A stretch of 64,000 nucleotides of DNA from Caldilineales bacterium (GTDB lineage Bacteria; Chloroflexota; Anaerolineae; Caldilineales; Caldilineaceae), in NCBI GenBank assembly GCA_012271135.1, contig JAAXGZ010000118.1, positions 1 through 64,000 of the forward strand. The letters are read 5' to 3'. Within the stretch, counting starts at the first letter, position 1; each line of letters opens with the position of its first letter. The notes beneath the pieces were generated by a model. It was not told the origin of the DNA. It made no database searches and saw only the letters and a list, made by a program, of their open reading frames with translations. A program made the translations under genes and the position numbers. Shown one piece after another: positions 9,633-22,839 of this stretch.

Positions 9633-9673
9633 TTCGGTTCGCAAGCAATCGCAATGGCGGAAGAGAGGTCAAC

Positions 9674-10882
<1,209 letters not shown>

Positions 10883-10967
10883 CGGCGGACGACAGGACAC
10901 TTGAGGAGAGTTGCCGGTCTCTCCGCAAAAAAACCGGCACCCTGTTCACAATCGAAGGAGGACGGCC

Positions 10968-12155
10968 GTGGCGCAAACCCCACACACCGAAGCCGTATCC
11001 GAGGCCTTTGCCCCGGGCATGAACAGCCAGTCGGTCAAGGACCACATCCTGGCCTTGGGTGCCAAGCAGGGGGTCGTGCAGTACGGCGATGTCCTCTCGG
11101 TCCTGCCCCGGGCCGAACTGGCCATGGACCTGCTGGAGGACCTGTTCGCCGCACTCATCGACAAGGGCATCGACATTGGCCAGGTCCGGGACGAGCGGCC
11201 CGAAGAAGAGGAGGAGGAACAGGATCAGGTGGCCCTCGGTCAGGACGGCGTCAACGACTCGACGACGCTCTACCTGCGCGAGATAGGACGGGTGGCGTTG
11301 CTGACCGCCAAGGAGGAGGTCCAGCTGGCCAAGCGTATGGAGAAGGCCGAGGAGGCCAAGGTGCGCCTGAACAACCCGGACGAACTTCTAAGCGAGGACG
11401 AAAAGGATGATTTGCGCTGGCTAATCCGCGACGGCGAGGATGCCCAGAACCACTTGATCACCGCCAACAGCCGCTTGGTGGTGAGCGTGGCCAAGAAGTA
11501 CACCGGCCGCGGCGTGCCCTTCCTGGATCTCATTCAGGAGGGCAACGTTGGCCTGATGCGGGCGGTGACGAAGTTCGACTACCACCGCGGCTTCAAGTTC
11601 TCGACCTATGCTACATGGTGGATCCGCCAAGCGGTCACCCGGGCCATTGCCGACCAGGGCCGCACGATCCGGGTGCCGGTTCACATGTACGAGCAGATCA
11701 ACCGCCTGACCCGGACCAACGGCTACCTGTCGCAAAAGCTGGGTCGCGAACCGACCATTGACGAATTGGCCGAAGAGTTGGAGGTGCCGCCGGGCAAGAT
11801 CGAGCACATCATGCGGGTGAGTCAGCGGCCGTTGAGCCTCGACAAGCCGGTGGGCGAGGAAGAGGACAGCGTGCTGGGGGACTTCATTCCCGACGAGGAT
11901 GCCGACAGCCCGCAGGATTCGGCCAACCAGACCCTGCTGGGCGAGAAGATTCAGGATGTCTTCACCAGCCTGACCCCCCGCGAGACCCGCATCTTGGAGC
12001 TGCGCTTTGGCCTGGTCGATGGGCACAGCTACACGCTGGAGGAAGTCGGCAAGAAGTTTGGGGTGACCCGGGAGCGGATCCGCCAGATTGAGGCGGGTGC
12101 CCTGAATCGCTTGCGGCATCCGAGCCGCAAGCGGAAATTGAAGGGATTTCTCTAG
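10968..12155 (+). CDS. RNA polymerase sigma-70 factor (primary/RpoD-type), copy 2
   Basis: [110 protein letters not shown] and GTG start at 10968. Confidence 0.95.
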   Translation: MAQTPHTEAVSEAFAPGMNSQSVKDHILALGAKQGVVQYGDVLSVLPRAELAMDLLEDLFAALIDKGIDIGQVRDERPEEEEEEQDQVALGQDGVNDSTTLYLREIGRVALLTAKEEVQLAKRMEKAEEAKVRLNNPDELLSEDEKDDLRWLIRDGEDAQNHLITANSRLVVSVAKKYTGRGVPFLDLIQEGNVGLMRAVTKFDYHRGFKFSTYATWWIRQAVTRAIADQGRTIRVPVHMYEQINRLTRTNGYLSQKLGREPTIDELAEELEVPPGKIEHIMRVSQRPLSLDKPVGEEEDSVLGDFIPDEDADSPQDSANQTLLGEKIQDVFTSLTPRETRILELRFGLVDGHSYTLEEVGKKFGVTRERIRQIEAGALNRLRHPSRKRKLKGFL

Positions 12156-12165
12156 TTGTGACGGA

Positions 12166-12184
12166 GGCCGATTCACGATCGGCC
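12166..12184. terminator. Hairpin between convergent sigma gene and gyrB
   Basis: GGCCGAT-TCACG-ATCGGCC, 7-bp stem; no clear T-run. Confidence 0.4.
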
Positions 12185-12237
12185 CCCATCGGTTGGCAGT
12201 GCATGCCGGGAGACGGCAGTCCCCCGGTGGCGGTTCG

Positions 12238-14600
<2,363 letters not shown>

Positions 14601-14620
14601 CACAAGGATCAACAGGCGGC

Positions 14621-15676
14621 TTATTCAAGCTCCATGGACTTGAACCAAGCCATGATGTTCACTCCGTCCAACATCAGGCAGCGGGAACGGTAGAAGACCA
14701 GAAAGGCCAGGGCCGTGCCGGTGCCGACGTAGGCAAAGGACATGGACGATAGAAGCAGTATGACCGGGTTAAAGCCGGTATTGATGGACATATTGATTGA
14801 ACCAAGCGCCTCCTCGATCCCGAACAGGATGAACCCGGACAGGAGCAGAAACGCGAGCGTACTGACCACATTGTTGCGAATTAGGGCGACGCTTTGCCGG
14901 GCTGCCGCGATCACCTTCAGCCTGTCCAACAGAATGCCGGGAATGATGTAGGTCTGGAGGAACAGGAAGACCGGCAGGGCCATGAGCAGGAACAGCATGT
15001 ACAGACCCATCAGGGGAAATACGGCTCCTGGCATAACCAGGGCGAGGGCCGCCATAAGCAGGCTGACCACAAAGGAGAGCACCGTCACCAGCACCACCAA
15101 CAGAACCAGATAGAGGCCTGTTTGACGGGCGCGAAACCAGAAGGCTTCCCAAGGGTCCGGTTCCACCGCCTCATCCGTGTTTGAGGCGTCCCGTTCCGTC
15201 CATGCGCGCAGGGCTGCGTTCACCGTGCGCGCCAGTTGCCACTGGTACAGTGTGCCCATGACCACTCCGGCGGCCGAAAAGGCGGCCAGTACCAACAGGA
15301 CGTCGGCCACCGAGGAAAGGTGGGGGCTCCAGTCGGTCAACAGCCGCTCCAGGGGCAGGGTCATCACCAGGCCGGGCACGCGCAGGAACGTGCGGTTGAC
15401 CAATAGTTGCCCCAGGGGGAGGGTGGAGGCGTTCAGGCTTTCGAGCAGCGCCTCGGGCGCAAAGGAGGACGGGGTATCGGCGGTCAGACCCGCGTCGGCG
15501 GCCTGCCCCAACGCCGCGTCCTGGGCCTCCGCAAAAATGGCTTGCAGATCGGCAAACAGCAAAGAGATGTCCGCCGGTGGCCAATACAGGGCCGCCAGAC
15601 TCAGGAACACAGGGATAATTAGGAGGTCCAGGCGAAGACCGAGGATTCTGAATCCAAGGGCCAGACTGTTGATCAA
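14621..15676 (-). CDS. Multi-pass membrane protein, hypothetical
   Basis: 351 aa with several hydrophobic segments (LLVVLVTVLSFVVSLLMAALALVMPGAVFPLMGLYMLFLLMALPVFLFLQTYI). Confidence 0.65.
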   Translation of the reverse strand: MINSLALGFRILGLRLDLLIIPVFLSLAALYWPPADISLLFADLQAIFAEAQDAALGQAADAGLTADTPSSFAPEALLESLNASTLPLGQLLVNRTFLRVPGLVMTLPLERLLTDWSPHLSSVADVLLVLAAFSAAGVVMGTLYQWQLARTVNAALRAWTERDASNTDEAVEPDPWEAFWFRARQTGLYLVLLVVLVTVLSFVVSLLMAALALVMPGAVFPLMGLYMLFLLMALPVFLFLQTYIIPGILLDRLKVIAAARQSVALIRNNVVSTLAFLLLSGFILFGIEEALGSINMSINTGFNPVILLLSSMSFAYVGTGTALAFLVFYRSRCLMLDGVNIMAWFKSMELE

Positions 15677-16163
15677 TGCCGTCTCCCAAATACCCGTCCA
15701 ACTGGAAGCCCATGCACGCGAGTTTGTTAACTTAATGCGCGCGCTCCTCTACACATCATAGCATAGGACTGGTCCGGTATCGGGTTTTTGACTGCGGGGC
15801 GCACGGCTCCTGAAAATAAAACGGAACTAACAGAGCAAGTTTGAAGATTGATTGGGACAATTCAGCAAGGTCTTCGCCAGTCCCGCGGGCCGACAATCGC
15901 GGCGGAAACCAGTCTGTGCTAAACGTGTATCCGAAATCATGTTCGTAAATAAATCTACTGTGGGGCTTGGAACATCCGGAAACCCCTCCAAATGCGGCCT
16001 GGCGACGCGCCGGGAGCTCGCGGCCGGGGTTTTCCGGGAGCTCCGGGCGGTCCGAGCGACGGGTCGGCGCGGGCTTGTGTGTCACAGGTATCGGTTTAAA
16101 ATTGCGCAAGTTGGATTTTGATCCACCCAGTTCGGTCAGCCGCATCCTGTGGAGGCGCGAACC

Positions 16164-17474
16164 ATGGCGCGACTGTTGATTGAGGGAGGCCATCCCATTG
16201 CCGGCACCGTGCGGCCGGCCGGGAACAAAAACGCGGCGATGCCGATGATCTGTGCCGCCCTGCTGACCGACCAGCCGGTCGTCCTTCACAATGTGCCGCG
16301 CATCGGGGATGTCGACAACCTGCTGCTGATCCTGCAGGGGCTGGGCGTCGATGTTGCCTGGCAGGGACCGAACACGCTGCACCTGCACGCCCGGACGCTG
16401 GCGTTTGCCGAGCCGGACCCCGCCCTGTTCCGCCAGTTGCGAGGATCACTGACCCTGATGGGGCCGATGCTGGGAAGGACCGGTGCCTTTCGGGTGGCCG
16501 GCAGCGCCGGCGGGGACGATATCGGACGCCGCCGCATCGACACGCATCTGCAGATCTTCAGTGCCCTGGGGGTGGAACTCCTTGGCGGGGGGGATACCTT
16601 CGCGCTTCAGATCGACGGCGATCTGCAAGGTGCCGATGTGCTTCTGGACGAAGCTTCGGTGACGGCCACCGAGAACGGCGTGATGGCGGCGGCCCTGGCG
16701 CAGGGCACCACGGTGTTTCACAACGCGGCCTGTGAACCGCATGTGTCCGACCTGTGCCGCCTGTTGGTCGCGATGGGCTGCACCATCGACGGTATCGGTA
16801 CCAACCGGCTGATCATCGAGGGCCAATCGGCCCTGAGCGGTGCGGAATTCACCGTGGGACCGGACTTCATGGAAATCGGAACCTGGATTGGGCTGGGTGC
16901 CGTGACCCGCGGCGAACTGCGCATCGAGGGCGTGGTGGCCGAGGATCTGCGCATGATGCAGATGGTCTTCCGCGAACGGCTCGGCGTGGAAATGGCGTTG
17001 TGGCCGGGTGGCGCGGGTGAACGGGATACCCTAGTCGTCGCGGCGGAACAGGCACTCGAGGTTGCACCTGAATTCGGAGGCGGAATTCCCCGCATTGCCA
17101 GTGCGCCCTGGCCCGGCTTTCCCACGGATGTGCTCAGCATTGCGCTGGTGGTGGCTACGCAGAGTGCGGGTACGATCCTGTTCCACGAGAAGATGTTCGA
17201 AAGCCGGCTCTACTTCGTCGATCGCCTGATCGCAATGGGTGCCCGGATCATCTTCTGCGATCCCCACCGCGTGGTGGTCTCGGGGCCGTCGCTGCTGTAC
17301 GGCCAACGGGTCAGCACGCCGGACATCCGGGCTGGCATGGCGTTGATCCTGGCGGCTCTGTGTGCCGACGGTGTGACGGAGATTGGCAACGTGACGGAGA
17401 TTGACAGGGGCTACAGCGACATTGGCAACCGCCTGGTCCGGCTGGGTGCCCGCCTGGAACGGATTCCCGACTGA
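16164..17474 (+). CDS. murA: UDP-N-acetylglucosamine 1-carboxyvinyltransferase-like (MurA family)
   Basis: [108 protein letters not shown]. Confidence 0.85.
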   Translation: MARLLIEGGHPIAGTVRPAGNKNAAMPMICAALLTDQPVVLHNVPRIGDVDNLLLILQGLGVDVAWQGPNTLHLHARTLAFAEPDPALFRQLRGSLTLMGPMLGRTGAFRVAGSAGGDDIGRRRIDTHLQIFSALGVELLGGGDTFALQIDGDLQGADVLLDEASVTATENGVMAAALAQGTTVFHNAACEPHVSDLCRLLVAMGCTIDGIGTNRLIIEGQSALSGAEFTVGPDFMEIGTWIGLGAVTRGELRIEGVVAEDLRMMQMVFRERLGVEMALWPGGAGERDTLVVAAEQALEVAPEFGGGIPRIASAPWPGFPTDVLSIALVVATQSAGTILFHEKMFESRLYFVDRLIAMGARIIFCDPHRVVVSGPSLLYGQRVSTPDIRAGMALILAALCADGVTEIGNVTEIDRGYSDIGNRLVRLGARLERIPD

Positions 17475-17546
17475 GTTCCGGTTGCCCGGATTCTCGGCGA
17501 CATTCTGCGCGATACTGTAGAAGGTAAAGACAGCAATCGACTTGCT

Positions 17547-18818
17547 ATGACCGACAGGGTTCAGCGGAATATGCGGGACGACCGGGAACGGGTCGTCGTG
17601 ACCGGCATCGGCATGGTGTCCGCACTGGGCCTGGATTCCGACACCAGTTGGCAGCGAATGGTGGCGGGATGTTCCGGCACCCGCCTCATTGAGGTGCGGG
17701 AAGTCAAGGGCCTTGAGCGCGCCAGCGCGGCCGTTGTGGATTGGCAGCCCGGAGACCACATGGATCGCCGGGACGCGCGCAAGACCTCCCGCGCAACCCA
17801 GTTTGCATGGAAGGCGGCCCAGGAAGCCCTGGGCCAGGCCGACCTGGATCCGGAGGACGTGGAGGCGGGTCGCCTGGGGATCGAAATCGGTGACGCCTTC
17901 GGCGGGTGGGATCTGATTGAGGATCAGACGCGCGTCCTCTACAGCAAGGGCTTTCGACGTATCAATCCGGTCCTGTCGCTGGCGGCCCTGATCAGCGGCA
18001 CGCCAACCTTTATCGGCATGCGGCTGGGCGTGACCGGTATCGCCAACAGTCCGGTGGCGGCCTGCGCCACCGGGGTCGGCGCCGTGGGCGAGGCTGCCCG
18101 ACGCATTCTGTACGGCGAAGCCGATGTCATGCTGGCCGGCGGCAGTGACGGCTATGTCACCCCGATGACCGTGAGCATGTTCGGTCGACTGGGTGCCATG
18201 TCGTTCGAGGTGGACAATCCGGCTGCTGCCTGCGCCCCCTTTGCCGGCAACCGCACCGGCATGGTCATCGGGGAGGGGGCCGGCGTTCTGGTGCTGGAGG
18301 GCTTCGCTCATGCCCGTGCCCGCGGGGCCCGCATCCTGGCCGAGTTCGGCGGCTACAGCCTGAGGCTGGATCCGAGCGATTTTGCCAACCCGGATCCCGA
18401 AGGCCGCGTGCCGGGCCGGGTCATGTCCGATGCCATTGCCGACAGCGGATTGCACCCGGCGAACATCGACTGGGTTGTGGCCCACGGCACGGCCACCAAG
18501 GCCAATGACGTGATGGAGACCCGCGCCATTCACTGCGCCCTGGGCGAACACGCCCGGAATTGCCCCGTCACCGGGCTCAAGGGCATGCTCGGCCACGCCA
18601 TGGGCGGAGCGGGGGCGCACGGCATCGTGGCCGCCGTGAAGGCCATGCACGACGGCCGCATCCCCCCTACCATCAACTATCGGGAACCCGACCCGAAGTG
18701 CGATCTGGACTACGTGCCCAACAAGGCGCGGCCCCATGCCGTGGATGCCGCCCTGGTCAACGGGTTCGGCATGGGAGGCCAATCGGCCTCGCTGGTCCTG
18801 CTCCGGCACGATGACTGA
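17547..18818 (+). CDS. fabF: beta-ketoacyl-ACP synthase II-like protein
   Basis: RVVVTGIGMVSALGLDSDTSWQ; catalytic PVAACATGVGAVGEAARRI; HGTATKANDVMETRAI; GMLGHAMGGAGAHG; NGFGMGGQSASLVL. Confidence 0.85.
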   Translation: MTDRVQRNMRDDRERVVVTGIGMVSALGLDSDTSWQRMVAGCSGTRLIEVREVKGLERASAAVVDWQPGDHMDRRDARKTSRATQFAWKAAQEALGQADLDPEDVEAGRLGIEIGDAFGGWDLIEDQTRVLYSKGFRRINPVLSLAALISGTPTFIGMRLGVTGIANSPVAACATGVGAVGEAARRILYGEADVMLAGGSDGYVTPMTVSMFGRLGAMSFEVDNPAAACAPFAGNRTGMVIGEGAGVLVLEGFAHARARGARILAEFGGYSLRLDPSDFANPDPEGRVPGRVMSDAIADSGLHPANIDWVVAHGTATKANDVMETRAIHCALGEHARNCPVTGLKGMLGHAMGGAGAHGIVAAVKAMHDGRIPPTINYREPDPKCDLDYVPNKARPHAVDAALVNGFGMGGQSASLVLLRHDD

Positions 18819-18842
18819 ACCAGGCAACTACGGAAGGCTGAC

Positions 18843-19475
18843 ATGAGGCTCGAGAACCCCTTTCGCCGCGTCCAGCGGCTGCGCCGGGTCACCAACGTCC
18901 CGGAGGAGCAGGCCAACGCGCGGACCCCGCCCGGCCAGTTCCTCACCAGCAAGTTTCCGGTCCTGACCTATGGCCCGACTCCCACGATCACGGACCTGGA
19001 CGGATTCAGGCTGAATGTGTTCGGCGAGGTTGCGGAACCCAGGGAGTTCACCTGGAGCGAACTGATGGCCCTGCCCGCCGACACTCAAACCGTGGATATC
19101 CACTGCGTGACCCGTTGGAGCAAGCTGGACACCACTTGGACGGGCATCCCCTGGCGGCGCTTCCTGGCGCAGATCGCGCCCGCGCCCGCGGCCACTCATG
19201 TCATGGCGCACTGCGTGGGCGGCTACACGACCAACATTAGCCTGGAGATCCTTGACGACGACGACACCATGCTGGCCTACCTCTACGACGGCAAGCCCCT
19301 GGAGCGTGAACACGGATACCCCATGCGCCTGCTCGTGCCGAAGTACTACTTCTGGAAGAGCGCCAAGTGGCTGACAGGCCTGGAGTTCATGAACGGGGAC
19401 CGTCCGGGCTTCTGGGAACAGCACGGGTACCACATGCGCGGCGAGCCGTTTGCCGAGGAACGCTTCGGCTACTAA
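18843..19475 (+). CDS. Sulfite oxidase-like / molybdopterin-dependent oxidoreductase
   Basis: [57 protein letters not shown]...[26 protein letters not shown]. Confidence 0.88.
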   Translation: MRLENPFRRVQRLRRVTNVPEEQANARTPPGQFLTSKFPVLTYGPTPTITDLDGFRLNVFGEVAEPREFTWSELMALPADTQTVDIHCVTRWSKLDTTWTGIPWRRFLAQIAPAPAATHVMAHCVGGYTTNISLEILDDDDTMLAYLYDGKPLEREHGYPMRLLVPKYYFWKSAKWLTGLEFMNGDRPGFWEQHGYHMRGEPFAEERFGY

Positions 19476-19511
19476 CACGCGCCCGAAGCCGGCCGGCACT
19501 CGGCAATCGAC

Positions 19512-20414
19512 ATGAAGGGAATCCTGATGGCGGGCGGGTACGGCACCCGTCTGCATCCCATCACGCTGGCGACCAGCAAACAGCTGCTGCCCGTCTACGA
19601 CAAGCCGTTGATCTACTACCCGCTGTCCATGCTGATGCTGGCAGGGCTGCGCGAGATCGCGGTGGTCTGCACGCCCCTCAGCCAACCGCAGTTCGAGGCG
19701 GTTCTGGGCGATGGCCGCAAGTGGGGTCTCGAAATCGTTTACGTGGCCCAGGCGGAGCCGAGGGGTGTGGCGGAGGCCTTCCTGCTGTGCGCCGATTACA
19801 TCGCCGGCGACAGTGTGTGCCTCATTTTGGGCGACAACTTCTTCTACGGCCACGGCCTGCCGGAAGTCCTGCAGGAGGCTGCATCCCTGAAAGAGGGCGC
19901 CCAGGTCTTTGCCTACCCCGTGGCCAATCCCAGCGAGTTCGGCGTGGTCGAGTTCGATGGCACGGGACGGGTCTTGTCGCTGGAGGAAAAGCCATCACGG
20001 CCCCGTTCCCACCACGCCGTGACCGGCATCTACTTCTACGACGGCCAGGTGTGCGCCATCGCCCGGGAGCTGAAGCCGTCCGGCCGCGGCGAATTGGAGA
20101 TCACGGATGTCAACCGAACCTATCTTGAACGGGACGAACTGAGGGTCACGGAGTTGGGGCGCGGCGTTGCTTGGCTGGATACGGGCACCCACGACTCCCT
20201 GCTGGAGGCGTCCCGCCTCGTGCAGATGCTGCAGCAACGGCAGGGGCTCATGGTGTCGGCACCGGAGGAAATCGCATGGCGGCGCGGTTTCATCTCGCTC
20301 GCGCAGATGAAGGATCTGGGACAGCGGATGGCCGGCAACGCCTATGGGCAGTACCTTGTGACACTGGCGGAACAGGTTGCCCGCAACCAGCCGTCCGCGC
20401 CGGCGGATGCCTGA
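19512..20414 (+). CDS. rfbA: Glucose-1-phosphate thymidylyltransferase
   Basis: MKGILMAGGYGTRLHPITLATSKQLLPVYDKPLIYYPLSMLMLAGLREI; LILGDNFFYGHGL; VAWLDTGTHDSLLEAS. Confidence 0.92.
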   Translation: MKGILMAGGYGTRLHPITLATSKQLLPVYDKPLIYYPLSMLMLAGLREIAVVCTPLSQPQFEAVLGDGRKWGLEIVYVAQAEPRGVAEAFLLCADYIAGDSVCLILGDNFFYGHGLPEVLQEAASLKEGAQVFAYPVANPSEFGVVEFDGTGRVLSLEEKPSRPRSHHAVTGIYFYDGQVCAIARELKPSGRGELEITDVNRTYLERDELRVTELGRGVAWLDTGTHDSLLEASRLVQMLQQRQGLMVSAPEEIAWRRGFISLAQMKDLGQRMAGNAYGQYLVTLAEQVARNQPSAPADA

Positions 20415-20500
20415 AAAAAGAGGCTCGAATCCGGGTATAATCTTCGGCCTGCCCTTGGTTGGGCATGACCCGAAAACACCCATTCGAGAGACTTGAACCC

Positions 20501-22216
20501 ATGGACACAGATATCGCAGAGTTGGCAGCCCCGTACGGGGGAACGCTGGTTGACCTGCTCGTGCCGCCGGAGGAGACGCAGGAACTGAAAGACTACGCCA
20601 ACCGGCTCCCATCCTTCCAGTTGCACGAACGGGCCGTCTGCGATTTGGAACTGCTGGCCACGGGCGGTTTCTCGCCGCTGACCTCCTTCATGGGCGAGGC
20701 CGACTACCGGAGTGTACTGTCGGACATGCGGCTTGCGAACGGCATCTTCTGGCCGATTCCCGTCACGCTGCCCCTGAACCCGGTCCCGGAACTGCGTCTG
20801 GGACAGGACATCACGCTGCGGGATGCCATGAACAATATCCTGGCTGTGCTTTCCGTGCGGGAAATCTTTGCCTGGAACGCGGAGGAAGAAGCGTCCTGCG
20901 TGATTGGCTCCACCAATCCGCGCCATCCGCTGATATCCGAGATGGACCGCTGGGGCTCGGTCAACGTCGCGGGGCATCTGCGTGTGCTGGCCCTGCCCGC
21001 GCACTTCGACTTCGCGCATCTGCGCCTGACCCCGGCCGCCACCCGGGCCCGGCTGGCCGTTTCCGGCCACGGCAACGTGGTCGCATTCCAGACCCGCAAT
21101 CCGTTGCATCGGGTCCACGAAGAACTGACCAAGCGCGCCATGGCGCACATCGACGGCTCCTTCCTCCTGCATCCCGTGGTCGGCATGACGCGTCCCGGCG
21201 ATGTGGACCATTTCACTCGCGTTCGCACCTACCAGGCCCTGATCGACAACCATTATCCGCGGGAGCGCGTGCACCTGGCCCTGTTACCGCTGGCCATGCG
21301 CATGGCCGGCCCACGCGAGGCCTGTTGGCACATGCTGATTCGGCGCAACTTCGGCGCCAACCACATGATCGTCGGCCGCGACCACGCCGGCCCCGGCAAC
21401 GACTCGGAGGGCAAGCCCTTCTACGGTCCATTCGATGCCCAGGAGCTGGCCGAGCGGCACAGTGCCGAAATCGGTGTCAAGGTGGTTCCGTTCGACAACA
21501 TGGTCTATCTGGAGAACGAGCAGCGGTATGCACCGGAGAGCGAGGTCGCACCCGGTACCAAGACCCTGAACATCTCCGGCACACAGGCGCGGGAAGAATA
21601 TCTGGGCCAAGGTCGCCTGCTGCCATCCTGGTACACCCGGCCGGAGGTGGCGGAGATCCTGAAGGAAAGCTACCCGGCGCTGGACCGTCAGGGAATCTGC
21701 ATCTGGTTTACCGGCCTGAGCGGTTCCGGCAAGTCCACCACCGCCAGCATCCTCATTCCGCTGCTGATGCAGGAGGGCCGCAAGGTTACCCTGCTGGATG
21801 GCGACGTGGTGCGCACCCACCTCTCGCGCGGCCTCGGGTTCTCCAAGGAGGATCGGGACCTTAACGTTCGCCGCATCGGATTCGTGGCGGCGGAGATCGC
21901 CGGCCACGGCGGTTGCGTGGTGGCCTCGGCGGTCAGCCCCTTCCGCACGACGCGTAACGACGTAAGGAACATGGTGGGGCCGGACAACTACATCGAAGTG
22001 TTCGTGGATACGCCGTTGGAGGTCTGCGAGGCGCGTGATACGAAGGGGATGTACAAGGCGGCCCGGCGCGGCGAAATCAAGAACTTCACGGGCATCGATG
22101 ATCCCTACGAGGCGCCCGAGCATTCGGAAATCGTGCTGGATACCGTGAACCATGAGCCGCTGGAGAACGCCCGGACCATCATGGACTACCTGCGCGGGCG
22201 CGGATTCATACGCTAG
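20501..22216 (+). CDS. Bifunctional sulfate adenylyltransferase / adenylylsulfate kinase
   Basis: QTRNPLHRVHEELTKRA, GRDHAGPG, NISGTQAREEYLGQG (ATP sulfurylase); ICIWFTGLSGSGKSTTASIL, VRRIGFVAAEIAGHGGCVVASAVSPF (APS kinase). Confidence 0.93.
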   Translation: MDTDIAELAAPYGGTLVDLLVPPEETQELKDYANRLPSFQLHERAVCDLELLATGGFSPLTSFMGEADYRSVLSDMRLANGIFWPIPVTLPLNPVPELRLGQDITLRDAMNNILAVLSVREIFAWNAEEEASCVIGSTNPRHPLISEMDRWGSVNVAGHLRVLALPAHFDFAHLRLTPAATRARLAVSGHGNVVAFQTRNPLHRVHEELTKRAMAHIDGSFLLHPVVGMTRPGDVDHFTRVRTYQALIDNHYPRERVHLALLPLAMRMAGPREACWHMLIRRNFGANHMIVGRDHAGPGNDSEGKPFYGPFDAQELAERHSAEIGVKVVPFDNMVYLENEQRYAPESEVAPGTKTLNISGTQAREEYLGQGRLLPSWYTRPEVAEILKESYPALDRQGICIWFTGLSGSGKSTTASILIPLLMQEGRKVTLLDGDVVRTHLSRGLGFSKEDRDLNVRRIGFVAAEIAGHGGCVVASAVSPFRTTRNDVRNMVGPDNYIEVFVDTPLEVCEARDTKGMYKAARRGEIKNFTGIDDPYEAPEHSEIVLDTVNHEPLENARTIMDYLRGRGFIR

Positions 22217-22242
22217 GGACTTGGTTCGGCCCCAGAGCCACC

Positions 22243-22839
22243 ATGCACAAGGAACCACCGGCAACCACCGTGCAAGACGCGGACCTCGCACAGGGAGACA
22301 CGGCCGCGGAGGATCTGTCTCCGTTCGCGCTGATTTGGTCGGTGGCCAAGGAACTGCTGTTGGTTTTGGTCCCCGCGCTGGTGCTGGCCCTGCTGGTCAA
22401 CCGGCTGGTGGCCGAGACCACCGTGGTCTTCGGCTCGAGCATGGAGCCGCTGCTGAGCCCGTATCAGCGTCTGGTGGTGGAGAAGGTTTCGTACCGCTTT
22501 GCCCCGCCGGCCGTGGGCGATGTCGTGGTCCTGGACATACCGAACCAGCGGGAAAACCTGATCAAGCGGGTGATCGCCGCGCCCGGGGACACCCTGGAGA
22601 TCGTGGAGGGCGAGGTCTGGGTCAACGGCATCCGGCAGCCGGAGGCCTACGTCCAGAGCAGAATGGAGGAATCGCTCCGGCCGCGGCAACTGGACGACGG
22701 CGAATATTTTGTGATGGGCGACAACCGGCCCAACAGCCACGACAGCCGAAATTTCGGCCCGGTTGTCAGTGATCAGATCGTGGGCCGCGCCTGGCTGCGC
22801 TACTGGCCTCTGCCCGACATAACGCTCTTTCCATCCTGA
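22243..22839 (+). CDS. lepB: Signal peptidase I
   Basis: GSSMEPLLSPYQRLVVEKVSYRF; LIKRVIAAPGDTLEI; YFVMGDNRPNSHDSRNFGPV. Confidence 0.92.
   Translation: MHKEPPATTVQDADLAQGDTAAEDLSPFALIWSVAKELLLVLVPALVLALLVNRLVAETTVVFGSSMEPLLSPYQRLVVEKVSYRFAPPAVGDVVVLDIPNQRENLIKRVIAAPGDTLEIVEGEVWVNGIRQPEAYVQSRMEESLRPRQLDDGEYFVMGDNRPNSHDSRNFGPVVSDQIVGRAWLRYWPLPDITLFPS

Noticed and set aside
17031-18827. 598-aa ORF on the minus strand opposite the KAS gene
   Set aside because: Antisense shadow ORF typical of high-GC DNA; low-complexity translation with no family signature, while the plus strand encodes a clear beta-ketoacyl synthase.
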